In this document: positions 46,874-55,955 of the stretch, piece by piece | Layout of the letters: every line of letters starts with the position of its first letter | Position numbering within the stretch: the first letter of the stretch is position 1 | Source: Zoogloea sp. 1C4 | GTDB lineage: Bacteria > Pseudomonadota > Gammaproteobacteria > Burkholderiales > Rhodocyclaceae | Reading direction: 5' to 3' | DNA: 64,000 nt | Assembly (NCBI RefSeq): GCF_009469605.1 | Contig: NZ_SSXU01000001.1 | Coordinates: 483,113 to 547,112 of the forward strand | The notes under the pieces: model-generated | Seen by the model: the letters and a program-made list of their open reading frames with translations, nothing else | The model's database searches: none | Told to the model about the DNA's origin: nothing | Program-made: the position numbers and the translations under genes

Positions 46874-47580
46874 TGGAACAACAGATCCGGACCCTCACCG
46901 CCCGCCTGCTGGCCAGCCGCAGCCTGCCCCGCACCGACCCGCTGGTGCGCCGCGCGCTGGTGGACGAAGCCTTCCGGGTGGATATCGACGCCCGCCTCTC
47001 GGCGGTCGGCCTGCAGCTCATCGACAACCCCTACGCCGCCCACGTGGCCGTGGCCCTGGCCGACGACGTGCACGAGCCCGTCTTCGGCGCCAGCCGCGAA
47101 TACGCCGCCAGCAACGTCGGCCTGACCCGCGACCAGCTCGCCCTGCTGGTGGTCATCTGGGCGCTCATCGTGCTGCCCAAGCGCGAACGCCAGATCAACC
47201 GCCAAAAGCTCGCCGACGACGGCCAGAGCGACATGTTCGGCAAGGACGCTCCCCTCGCCCACGGCGAGGAAGTCGCCGGCGCGCTCTCCGAGGCCTCGCT
47301 GCTCGCCGACTTCGCCCCGGTGCTGGGCCACAAGACCTACGTCCAGGGCAAGCTCCTGTCGCGTCTCGCCCAGCTGGGCTTCATCGAGCGCCGCGGCGGC
47401 ATGATCCACGAGGGCCCGCTCCTCGACGTGCTGCTCGACTACCGCCTGATGGCCGACCGCATCATCTACGGCACCCTCGGCGAGGTGCTCTCCGAAGCCG
47501 GCCACCCGCCGCCCGCCCAAGACGCCTTCAGCGCCACCGAGCCGGATGCCGATGCCGACCCCGACGACCTGACCGACTGA
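46873..47580 (+). CDS. Wadjet-like KITE subunit (JetB/MksE-like)
   Basis: Small accessory subunit of 235 residues expected to bind the kleisin, as MukE/MksE does. It contains a helical N-terminus (MEQQIRTLTARLLASRSLPR), DQLALLVVIWALIVLPKRER, a tandem winged-helix region with GKLLSRLAQLGFIERRGGMIHEGPLLD (read in parts; a typical wing turn) and an acidic tail (DADADPDDLTD). Translation is coupled to the upstream gene (TGATG overlap) and the SMC gene starts 6 bp after its stop. Assignment rests on context plus the winged-helix pattern. Confidence 0.72.
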   Translation: MEQQIRTLTARLLASRSLPRTDPLVRRALVDEAFRVDIDARLSAVGLQLIDNPYAAHVAVALADDVHEPVFGASREYAASNVGLTRDQLALLVVIWALIVLPKRERQINRQKLADDGQSDMFGKDAPLAHGEEVAGALSEASLLADFAPVLGHKTYVQGKLLSRLAQLGFIERRGGMIHEGPLLDVLLDYRLMADRIIYGTLGEVLSEAGHPPPAQDAFSATEPDADADPDDLTD

Positions 47581-47586
47581 GCACCC

Positions 47587-50388
47587 ATGTTCCACATCAA
47601 GCAACTCGAACTGGTCCACTGGGATTACTGGCGCCGCTTCAACCTGCCGCTGGACGCCCAGATCATCACCATCGTCGGCCCCAACGGCTCCGGCAAGACC
47701 ACCCTGCTCGACGCCCTGCGCACGCTCTTCGGCCTGCGCTGCTCCGGCAAGCGCGACTTCCGCCGCTACGTGCGCCGGGCCAACCGCAGCTTCGCGTGGA
47801 TCCGCGCGGTGGTCGCCAACCGCCCGGGCAGCACCGGCAAGCGCCCGTTCTTCCCGTGTCTGAAGGACGAGGTGACGCTCGCCTGCCGCATCCGTCGCGC
47901 CGGCGGCGACTGGACCCGCGACTACGCCATCGCCGACGGCGACGTGCCCATCGAGGCGCTGGAAGCCAACGAGGACAAGGCCGTCGAGTGGGTCGGCTAC
48001 CGCGACTACCAGAGCCGCCTCGCCTGGGGCGGCCTCACCCCGGCCATCGCCAAGGTGCTGGCGCTCGAGCAGGGCGACACCGACAAGCTCTGCGAATACT
48101 CCCCCAAGGCGCTGCTGGAGCTCGTATTCGACGTCTTCGGCGACAAGGAAGTCCTCGACAACTACGACCTCGCCCGCGAGGAGCAGAACAACGCCGAGCG
48201 CGAGCTCGCCGCCCTCGGCCTCGACCTCGACCGCCTGCGCGCCCAGGCCGAAGCCAAGCGCCTGGAAGCCGACCGCTTTCTTGAGTGGAAGCAGCTCGAC
48301 GACGAAGCCCGCGCCCTCGCCGCCGAGATCGTGCCGCGCCTCGAAGCCACCGAACTCACCCGCGACATCGGCCACGCCTGCAGCGACATCGCCCGCGACA
48401 AGGACGACCAGCAGCGCTGCAGCCTTGAGCTCGCCGATCTGCAGACGCGCATCCGCAGCGTCGAAGCCGAAAAGGCCGCCGCCGACGCCGAGCGCAAGGC
48501 CGCCCGCAGCGCCGACCTTGAAGCCGAGAAGGCCCACCTCACCGCCCACGACGAAGTGCGCGACGCCGAGAAGCTCCTGGCCGAACGCAGCACCCTGCGC
48601 GCCCGCCTCGCCCGCGAAGCCGGCGAGGCCGCGGTGGACCTGGAAGCCGCCTACGCCAAGGCCGACGCCCGCCTGCTCCACCTGCAGCGCCAGGAGCGCG
48701 ATGCCATCGCCGCCTTCGAGGAGCGCACCAACCAGCTGCGCGCCACCCGCGATTCCCGCGGCTCGCCCACCGACCCGGAAGTCAGCCGCTTCCGCGCCCG
48801 CCTCAAGGAAGCCGGCATCGCCCACCGGGCCCTGTCCGAGATCGTCGAAGTCACCGATCCGGGCTGGCAGGGTGCGCTGGAGGCCGTGCTGCGCCCCTAC
48901 CGCCACGTGCTGCTGCTGGCGCGCGAGCAGGACCGTCACGCCGCCTGGGCGCTGGGCGAGCAGGAGCGCTTCCGCCACTTCATCGTGCCCGAGCTCGAAG
49001 CCGCCCCGCCGGCCAACCGCGGTTCGCTGGCCGAAGTCATCCGCTTTGCCGACGCCGTGCCCCGCTGGCTCGCCGACCTCCTCAACCGCATCCAGCGCGT
49101 CGAAGATGCCGACGCCGCCCGCAGCCTGCCCCGCGAGACCGAGTGGATCACCCGCGACGGCTACCACCGGGAGCGCCGCGGCGCCCGGCACCTGGGCAAG
49201 CCGCCCGAGTTCCACTTCGGCGAGCTCGCCCGCGCCGCACGCCTCAAGCAGCTGGACGCCGACATGCACAGCATCGACGCCCGCCTGCGCGAGATCCGCC
49301 CGCAGCTCGACGCCGCCAAGGAAGAAGCCGACGCCCTGCGCGCCCGCCTCCACGGCATCGAGGCCGCCCAGCTGCTGGCCGCCCGAGCCGACGCCTTCGA
49401 CGCCGCCGAAGCCGCCCTGCCGGCAGCAAAAACCCGCCTCACCGCTGCCATCGCGGCCCGCGCCGAGGCCAAGGGCCAGGTGGACACCATCGACCAGCGC
49501 CTGCGCGGCATCGACATCGAACTCGACCGCCGCAAGGGCGCCATCAACGGCCTCACCCGCCGCCTGAAGGAGCTCACCGACGCCGCTGCGCCCCGCCGCG
49601 CCGAACAGGCCCGCCGCATCCTGCGCCTGCGCCGGCTGCGCCGCGGCATGCCCGCCGACTGGCGCGACGCCCAGCAGAACGCGCTGCTCGCCGAGAAATA
49701 CGGCGACGCCCGCGGCGCCCGGTCCGAGCTCGACCGCCTGCGTCAGCGCCTCGCCGACGGCGACTGGGTCACCGACGACACCGTGCTCACCCTCGCCGGC
49801 CGCCTGCGCGCCGACGTCACCGAGCGCGAAACCCAGTACCAGGAGCGGGAGCGCCATTGCAACGCCGCCCGCCACATCACCACCGAAGCCCGCGCCGCCT
49901 ACATCGCCAAGCTGCGCGCCACCGTGCGCCAGTACGGTAAGAACCTGCGCGCCCTGGGCGAGCTGGCCAACGTGGATGTGGACTGCCCGGTGCCCCACCT
50001 CGAAAACGACGACCGGGCGCTGTCCGCCGCCGGCCTCGAGGTGCGCTTCGACTTCGACCGCAAGGGCGCCGTCGGCCTCAACGACGGCGAAGCCTCCGGC
50101 GGCCAGCAGGTGATGAAATCCCTGATCCTGCTCATCGCCCTCTTGATGGACGAAGCCCGCCCCGGCGGCTTCGTGTTCATCGACGAGCCCTTCGCCCACC
50201 TGGACATCGCCAACATCGACCGGGTCGGCAGCTTCCTGCGCGCCACCCGCGCCCAGTACCTCATCACCACCCCGGTCACCCACAACGCCAACGTCTTCGC
50301 CCCGGCCCAGCTCACCCTGGTCACCCGGAAGAAGAAACCCGGCGACGACTGGGCCCCGCCCATCGGCCTCATCCAGCGGGCCATCTGA
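47587..50388 (+). CDS. Wadjet-like SMC ATPase (JetC/MksF-like)
   Basis: SMC/Rad50-like ATPase of 933 residues, the motor of the predicted system. Walker A is GPNGSGKTT (31-39). The ABC signature is SGGQQ (Ser837), and Walker B is FVFIDEP (Asp866, Glu867), followed by FAHLD. Two long coiled-coil arms (about 175-390 and 565-790, rich in Arg/Glu/Ala/Leu heptads) flank a hinge-like domain (about 400-560) with EVTDPGWQGALEAVLRPYRH and HFIVPELEAAPP. At 933 residues it is shorter than most MukB-like and Jet SMC proteins (over 1,000), so the arms are compact. A Toprim-protein gene follows by 14 bp with GGAGACGGTC as ribosome-binding site. Confidence 0.88.
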   Translation: MFHIKQLELVHWDYWRRFNLPLDAQIITIVGPNGSGKTTLLDALRTLFGLRCSGKRDFRRYVRRANRSFAWIRAVVANRPGSTGKRPFFPCLKDEVTLACRIRRAGGDWTRDYAIADGDVPIEALEANEDKAVEWVGYRDYQSRLAWGGLTPAIAKVLALEQGDTDKLCEYSPKALLELVFDVFGDKEVLDNYDLAREEQNNAERELAALGLDLDRLRAQAEAKRLEADRFLEWKQLDDEARALAAEIVPRLEATELTRDIGHACSDIARDKDDQQRCSLELADLQTRIRSVEAEKAAADAERKAARSADLEAEKAHLTAHDEVRDAEKLLAERSTLRARLAREAGEAAVDLEAAYAKADARLLHLQRQERDAIAAFEERTNQLRATRDSRGSPTDPEVSRFRARLKEAGIAHRALSEIVEVTDPGWQGALEAVLRPYRHVLLLAREQDRHAAWALGEQERFRHFIVPELEAAPPANRGSLAEVIRFADAVPRWLADLLNRIQRVEDADAARSLPRETEWITRDGYHRERRGARHLGKPPEFHFGELARAARLKQLDADMHSIDARLREIRPQLDAAKEEADALRARLHGIEAAQLLAARADAFDAAEAALPAAKTRLTAAIAARAEAKGQVDTIDQRLRGIDIELDRRKGAINGLTRRLKELTDAAAPRRAEQARRILRLRRLRRGMPADWRDAQQNALLAEKYGDARGARSELDRLRQRLADGDWVTDDTVLTLAGRLRADVTERETQYQERERHCNAARHITTEARAAYIAKLRATVRQYGKNLRALGELANVDVDCPVPHLENDDRALSAAGLEVRFDFDRKGAVGLNDGEASGGQQVMKSLILLIALLMDEARPGGFVFIDEPFAHLDIANIDRVGSFLRATRAQYLITTPVTHNANVFAPAQLTLVTRKKKPGDDWAPPIGLIQRAI

Positions 50389-50402
50389 CGGCGGAGACGG
50401 TC

Positions 50403-51614
50403 ATGGACTGGAGCGCGCCCGACCCAGACGGAATCCGCAGCTGCCGGCTCGACGACCCGCTGCGGGCGAGCCTGAAGGGCCAACGCAGGCTGCGCCGCGG
50501 CAGCCCCAGGCCGCTCGACCTCGACACCTGGCCGGCGGAAGACCGCAAGCTCCTCGCCGACTGGGTCCGCCGCGCATCCGACAAGGCCGTCCGCCACGAG
50601 AAGTTGCTCCGCGACGCTGGGCCCACCCGCACCACGAGGGCCGACCAGCTCCTTCAGACTTTGCTCCGAGCCGGCTCGGTCGAGATCGAAGAGCGCCATG
50701 AGCGAGGACATTGGAGGCCGTGGCAGATCCGCTTCATCGCCCCATCCGAGCTGCGGCATGACCTCGGCCTGGCCGAACCCGACGCCGACCTCAAGGCCTG
50801 GCAGGATCTCCGTCAGCGCCGCTTCTCGCTCCCCGAGCTCGACCTCGCGGCGGAAGCCCTCGACGCCCTGCCCCCGGCCCGTGCCCTCGCCCGCCACGCC
50901 CTGCTCGACGCCCTCGAGCGCTGGCAGGCCGACCAGCGCGCCGGCACCTGGCGCGATTTCGCCCAGTTTGCCCGGGGTGACACCAAGCAGATCAGCGACG
51001 CCGAGAAAGGCTGGCTGGAGCAGGCCGTCTCCCTCGACGAATTCCGCATCAGCGGCCACACGCCCCTCATCCTGCTGCGCCTCCAGGCCACGCTGCACCT
51101 GACGGACGCCACCTGGCCCCTCGCTGCCATCCCCGACTTCGCGGCCCTCACTCCGGCGACCATCGACGCCATCACCGCCGCCAGCCCCGCGCCGTCGGTC
51201 TGGCGGCTGGTCGAGAACCGGACCAGCTTCGAGCGCGTGGCCCGCACCAGCCCGCCCGACGAAGCCGTGCTGTGGCTGCCCGGCTACCCGCCCTCCTGGT
51301 GGCGGCGCGCCGTCACCACCCTGCTGCGTCACCTGCCGGCCCCCGCGCGGATCGCCTGCGACCCCGACCCGGACGGCATCGCCATCGCGCTCCAGGCCGG
51401 GCACCTGTGGACCGACGCGGGGCTCGACTGGCAGCCCTGGAAGATGTCCCCCGACGACCTCGACGCCCTGCCAGCCAAGCGCCCCCTCACCGAGCGCGAC
51501 CAGGCCCTGCTCGACAGGCTGGTGGCGGGCACGCCGCTGCCCGACGCCCTCCGCGCCCTTGCCGCGCACATCCACCAGCAGCAACTGAAAGGCGAGCAGG
51601 AAGGCTATCTCTGA
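50403..51614 (+). CDS. Wadjet-like Toprim nuclease subunit (JetD-like)
   Basis: Predicted DNA-cleaving subunit, 403 residues. The N-terminal ~190 residues are helical with winged-helix-like RADQLLQTLLRAGSVEIEER. The C-terminal half carries a topoisomerase-VI-A-like Toprim pattern: a conserved Glu in RLVENRTSFERVA (Glu271) and the acidic cluster CDPDPDGIAIA (Asp320, Asp322, Asp324), expected to bind Mg2+. In Wadjet systems JetD cleaves closed circular DNA after SMC loop extrusion. It closes the operon; the diguanylate cyclase gene starts 79 bp later. The type (I, II or III) is not settled by eye. Confidence 0.8.
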   Translation: MDWSAPDPDGIRSCRLDDPLRASLKGQRRLRRGSPRPLDLDTWPAEDRKLLADWVRRASDKAVRHEKLLRDAGPTRTTRADQLLQTLLRAGSVEIEERHERGHWRPWQIRFIAPSELRHDLGLAEPDADLKAWQDLRQRRFSLPELDLAAEALDALPPARALARHALLDALERWQADQRAGTWRDFAQFARGDTKQISDAEKGWLEQAVSLDEFRISGHTPLILLRLQATLHLTDATWPLAAIPDFAALTPATIDAITAASPAPSVWRLVENRTSFERVARTSPPDEAVLWLPGYPPSWWRRAVTTLLRHLPAPARIACDPDPDGIAIALQAGHLWTDAGLDWQPWKMSPDDLDALPAKRPLTERDQALLDRLVAGTPLPDALRALAAHIHQQQLKGEQEGYL

Positions 51615-51693
51615 GCGCACCCGCCGGGCTGCTTCAGATTTCCCGGCGCCGGACGTTATTTGGCTCCACACGAATACCGTCCCGCTGCGCGCC

Positions 51694-52794
51694 ATGCCTT
51701 CGCCCCCCGCGTCGTCCCCATCCTCGCCCCGCCTGCTCGATCTTCTCGCAGGCGCCGAGGTCTTGTCGCGGACGCGGGATCTGCGGATGATCTTCCGCAC
51801 TGCTGCCGAATGTGCCATGCGCTTTCTCGATGGCAGCTTCGGCCTGCTCTTCGCGGTGCGCTTCACCCCGCCCGACCACACCGTGGGCCTCCTGGGCTGC
51901 TGCGTGTCGGACGGCACCGACACCTACTGGGACGACGTCTGCGACGGCAAATCCTGGTTGCCGGTCGATCCGCTGCTGGGCAGCTGCCTCGAGACCGACT
52001 TCGGCCACGCCATTCACCAGGAAGGCGACCTGTGGCGCCTCGCCTTCGCCATCGGCGCCCTCGGCCAGGCCCGCTGGGTACTCGAGATCCACACCCGCAC
52101 CCCGCCCCGTGACGCCGACTGCAGCGCCCTCGCGCTGTTCCTGCGCTGCTTCGAGAACCAGCAGCTGCAGTGGGAATACGCCAACCTCGACACCCTCACC
52201 CGGCTCCTCAACCGCAAGACCTTCGACGACGACTTCGAGCGCCTGATCGCCGCCGCCGAGCTGGCCGAGCAGGCCCTCAAGGCGCCCCAGGAACGCCGCG
52301 AGCAAAGCCCGGCAATCACCCAGCCATGCTGGCTGGGCGTGGTGGATATCGACCACTTCAAGAAGATCAACGACAACTTCGGCCACCTCTTCGGCGACGA
52401 GGTGCTGCTGCGCGTGGCCGACCTCATGCGCCAGAGCTTCCGCAGCAACGACAAGCTCTTCCGCTTCGGTGGCGAAGAGTTCGTGATCATGCTGCGCAAC
52501 GTGGCCGAGGATCACGTCCAGAACATCTTCGACCGTTTCCGCCGCGCCGTGGAACGCTTCGACTTCCCCCGCGTCGGGCGCGTGGCCTGCTCGGTGGGCT
52601 TCTCGCGGATCGACCCGCGCCTGTCGCCGGCCGAGCTCCTCGGCCGCGCCGACGAGGCCCTCTACTACTCCAAGGAGCACGGCCGCAACCAGGTCAATGG
52701 CTTCGACGAGCTCATCATGAGCGGCAAACTGCGCATCACCACCCCGGCCGGCCAGGCCCAGATCCAGTCCGACATCGACGAAATCTTCCTGTAG
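51694..52794 (+). CDS. GGDEF diguanylate cyclase
   Basis: Makes c-di-GMP from two GTP. The 366-residue protein has an N-terminal ~170-residue sensory region, possibly GAF-like (LDGSFGLLFAVRFTPPD, DSHT-type loops are absent), and a C-terminal GGDEF domain. The active site is GGEEF (in LFRFGGEEFVIML). An allosteric I-site RxxD (RSND) lies five residues before it, so product inhibition is expected. The substrate-binding segment is VDIDHFKKINDNFGHLFGD. No membrane segment or signal peptide is obvious, so it is cytosolic. It lies between the Wadjet-like operon and lysS. Confidence 0.93.
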   Translation: MPSPPASSPSSPRLLDLLAGAEVLSRTRDLRMIFRTAAECAMRFLDGSFGLLFAVRFTPPDHTVGLLGCCVSDGTDTYWDDVCDGKSWLPVDPLLGSCLETDFGHAIHQEGDLWRLAFAIGALGQARWVLEIHTRTPPRDADCSALALFLRCFENQQLQWEYANLDTLTRLLNRKTFDDDFERLIAAAELAEQALKAPQERREQSPAITQPCWLGVVDIDHFKKINDNFGHLFGDEVLLRVADLMRQSFRSNDKLFRFGGEEFVIMLRNVAEDHVQNIFDRFRRAVERFDFPRVGRVACSVGFSRIDPRLSPAELLGRADEALYYSKEHGRNQVNGFDELIMSGKLRITTPAGQAQIQSDIDEIFL

Positions 52795-52920
52795 GGCGGC
52801 GCCGGACGGCGCGTTGCCCCCTCCAGCCCACGACGGGCGGGCCCGAATGTGTCAGAATTCAGGGCTTTGCGGCGTTTTGCGATGCTGCCGCACCCGATTC
52901 CGTTGATTGAAGAGCCCAAA

Positions 52921-54426
<1,506 letters not shown>

Positions 54427-54440
54427 GCCACCATCGACAC

Positions 54441-54474
54441 CCCGCCCGCCCGATTCCGGCCCGGCGGGTTTTTT
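54441..54474 (+). terminator. Terminator after lysS
   Basis: CCCGCC ... GGCGGG hairpin with GC-rich inner pairing, followed by TTTTTT. Confidence 0.85.
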
Positions 54475-54486
54475 CTACCGCCGCGG

Positions 54487-54513
54487 GTGTGACACAGGGA
54501 ACGAATGTCACAC
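54487..54513. promoter_or_regulatory. 27-bp palindromic operator candidate upstream of hns
   Basis: GTGTGACA-N11-TGTCACAC, an 8-bp perfect inverted repeat located 79 bp before the H-NS-like gene. Half-sites resemble TGTGA/TCACA but their spacing (15 between TGTGA and TCACA) is too wide for a CRP/FNR site. A dimeric regulator is likely. It is not followed by T-runs, so it is not a terminator. Confidence 0.55.
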
Positions 54514-54591
54514 AATCGCCACCCGGAGGCCCTTCAGCCCTGATATGTTCCCGCCGTTGGTTCATCGACCGTCCCCCTGCATCGCCGCCCC

Positions 54592-54996
54592 ATGACCGAA
54601 CTGAAGTCCTACGATTTACCAGAGCTGGAAGCGCTCGCCGAGCAGATCAAGGCTGAAATCGCCAAACGGGAAAAGGAAGAGGAAGAACGGGCGCGCCGCG
54701 CCGTCGAGGAAGCCGAAGCTGCGGCCCGCGCCGCCGCCGAGAAGGCCATCCGCGAGGCCGCCGAGGCCGAACGCAAGGCCAAGGAAGACGCCGAACAGGC
54801 CGCCCGCGCCCGCGAAGCCGAAACGAAGATCCGCTACATGCACCCGTCCAACCGGGCCCTCACCTGGTCGGGCGTCGGCCCCACGCCGGACTGGGTTCAT
54901 GCCTGGCTGGTCACCGGCGGCACGCTTTACGCCCTTGAGATCGCCGCCGAAAAACTCGCGCCGCGGCCCATCCCCGAAAGCCTGCGCCCCCGCTGA
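54592..54996 (+). CDS. H-NS family nucleoid protein
   Basis: Predicted nucleoid-associated silencer, 134 residues. A long, highly charged coiled coil (about 10-82, with [20 protein letters not shown]) gives oligomerisation. The C-terminal H-NS domain (about 84-125) has [13 protein letters not shown] and [12 protein letters not shown]. In typical members the DNA-contacting loop reads like SGRGRKPKW; here it is SGVGPTPDW, with both basic residues replaced. This may weaken minor-groove binding or change its specificity. The protein could be a modulator rather than a classical H-NS. A strong hairpin terminator follows, and an operator-like palindrome precedes it. Confidence 0.85.
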   Translation: MTELKSYDLPELEALAEQIKAEIAKREKEEEERARRAVEEAEAAARAAAEKAIREAAEAERKAKEDAEQAARAREAETKIRYMHPSNRALTWSGVGPTPDWVHAWLVTGGTLYALEIAAEKLAPRPIPESLRPR

Positions 54997-55035
54997 GTCT
55001 CCCGGCGCATCGCGCCGACGCCCCCGCCACAAAAC

Positions 55036-55074
55036 AAAAACGGCAACAATGAACCAATCATTGTTGCCGTTTTT
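55036..55074. terminator. Bidirectional terminator between hns-like and TPR genes
   Basis: Perfect 17-bp stem (AAAAACGGCAACAATGA with its complement) and a 5-nt loop. The T-run is built into the stem on both strands, serving the two convergent genes. Confidence 0.92.
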
Positions 55075-55092
55075 GCTACAAATCGACCCGCG

Positions 55093-55821
55093 CTACCACT
55101 TGCCGAGCTGCTTCAGCTTGTCCCGCAGGCCGAACACCGGATAGCCCAGCGCATAGGCCCGCTCGGCGTGGGTCTTGGCCTCACCGTACTTCTTCAGGTC
55201 GAAGTAGGTCTGGGCAAGAAAATGCTCGGCGTCCGGGTAGTCGCTTTCCTTGTTCTCCTCGTACTTCAGCAACACCTTCAGCGCCTCGTCGGGGCGATGT
55301 TCGCTGAGCAGGCCCTCGGCCAGGGCCAGGTAGGATTCCCGCCGCTGGGGCTGCAGCGCAATGGCCTCCGTCCACACCTTCGCCGCATCGGCCTTCTTCT
55401 GCTGGCCGTACAGCGCGCGGCCCAGGTTGGCGCTCACGTACGAGAACATCGGCGCATTCCGGTTCATCTGCCCGTACGAGTAGTTGAACTCGCTCACCGC
55501 GGTATCGAACTTCTCGCCCCCACGCTTGGCGCGGCTGAGGTGGATCAGGCCGTAGCAGAAGTGATGGGGCCCAGGAATGCCCGACGGATTGCTGGCACCG
55601 CCGGACGTCTTGGGGCCTTCCGTTGCCGTGCCACGCAGTTCGAAAGGCACGCGCTGGATGTAGATCGAACCGAGGATCGCGGGACGGCAGAAATCCGGCA
55701 GCGCGTACCACTCGACGGGCGTCATCGTCACGTCGCCCGCCTCGGCCGGAGCCGCGGACAGGCCAGACAGGGCGCCCGCGCAGAGGGCGAGCAGGAGGGG
55801 AGCCTTTTTTATGCCTAGCAT
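55093..55821 (-). CDS. Secreted TPR-repeat protein
   Basis: Protein of 242 residues with a signal peptide (KAPLLLALCAGALSGLSAAP, cleavage near AEAG). Residues about 85-240 form at least three TPR-like helix pairs (FSYVSANLGRALYGQQKKAD, YLALAEGLLSEHRPDEALKV, HFLAQTYFDLKKYGEAKTHA), a protein-protein interaction scaffold. Residues 30-80 hold several Cys and Pro residues (DFCRPAIL, HFCYGLIH). It is probably periplasmic. Function unknown; its neighbours do not suggest one. Confidence 0.8.
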   Translation of the reverse strand: MLGIKKAPLLLALCAGALSGLSAAPAEAGDVTMTPVEWYALPDFCRPAILGSIYIQRVPFELRGTATEGPKTSGGASNPSGIPGPHHFCYGLIHLSRAKRGGEKFDTAVSEFNYSYGQMNRNAPMFSYVSANLGRALYGQQKKADAAKVWTEAIALQPQRRESYLALAEGLLSEHRPDEALKVLLKYEENKESDYPDAEHFLAQTYFDLKKYGEAKTHAERAYALGYPVFGLRDKLKQLGKW

Positions 55822-55955
55822 GATCGATTCGTTCTACGTGGCCGGACGCCGGTCCGGCAGCCGCTGGGGTTCATCGTGGGCCCACCCCGGATCGGGGCAT
55901 GGCGGGCGACGCACGATCATACACATCGCCCCCCGCCGCCGCCATGACGAAAGCC

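Noticed and set aside
46615..50283. 1222-codon open frame on the minus strand across the Wadjet-like genes
   Set aside because: It is fully antisense to four-gene coding sequence with clear motifs. GC-rich codon bias leaves long antisense frames open. The translation is low-complexity (Gly/Ala/Val/Glu-rich) with no domain.
45509..51614. Recent horizontal acquisition of the Wadjet-like operon
   Set aside because: Base composition and codon use look like the neighbours by eye, with no tRNA, integrase or direct repeats at its borders.
54487..54513. CRP/FNR binding site
   Set aside because: Half-sites are 15 bases apart, not 6 (CRP) or 4 (FNR).
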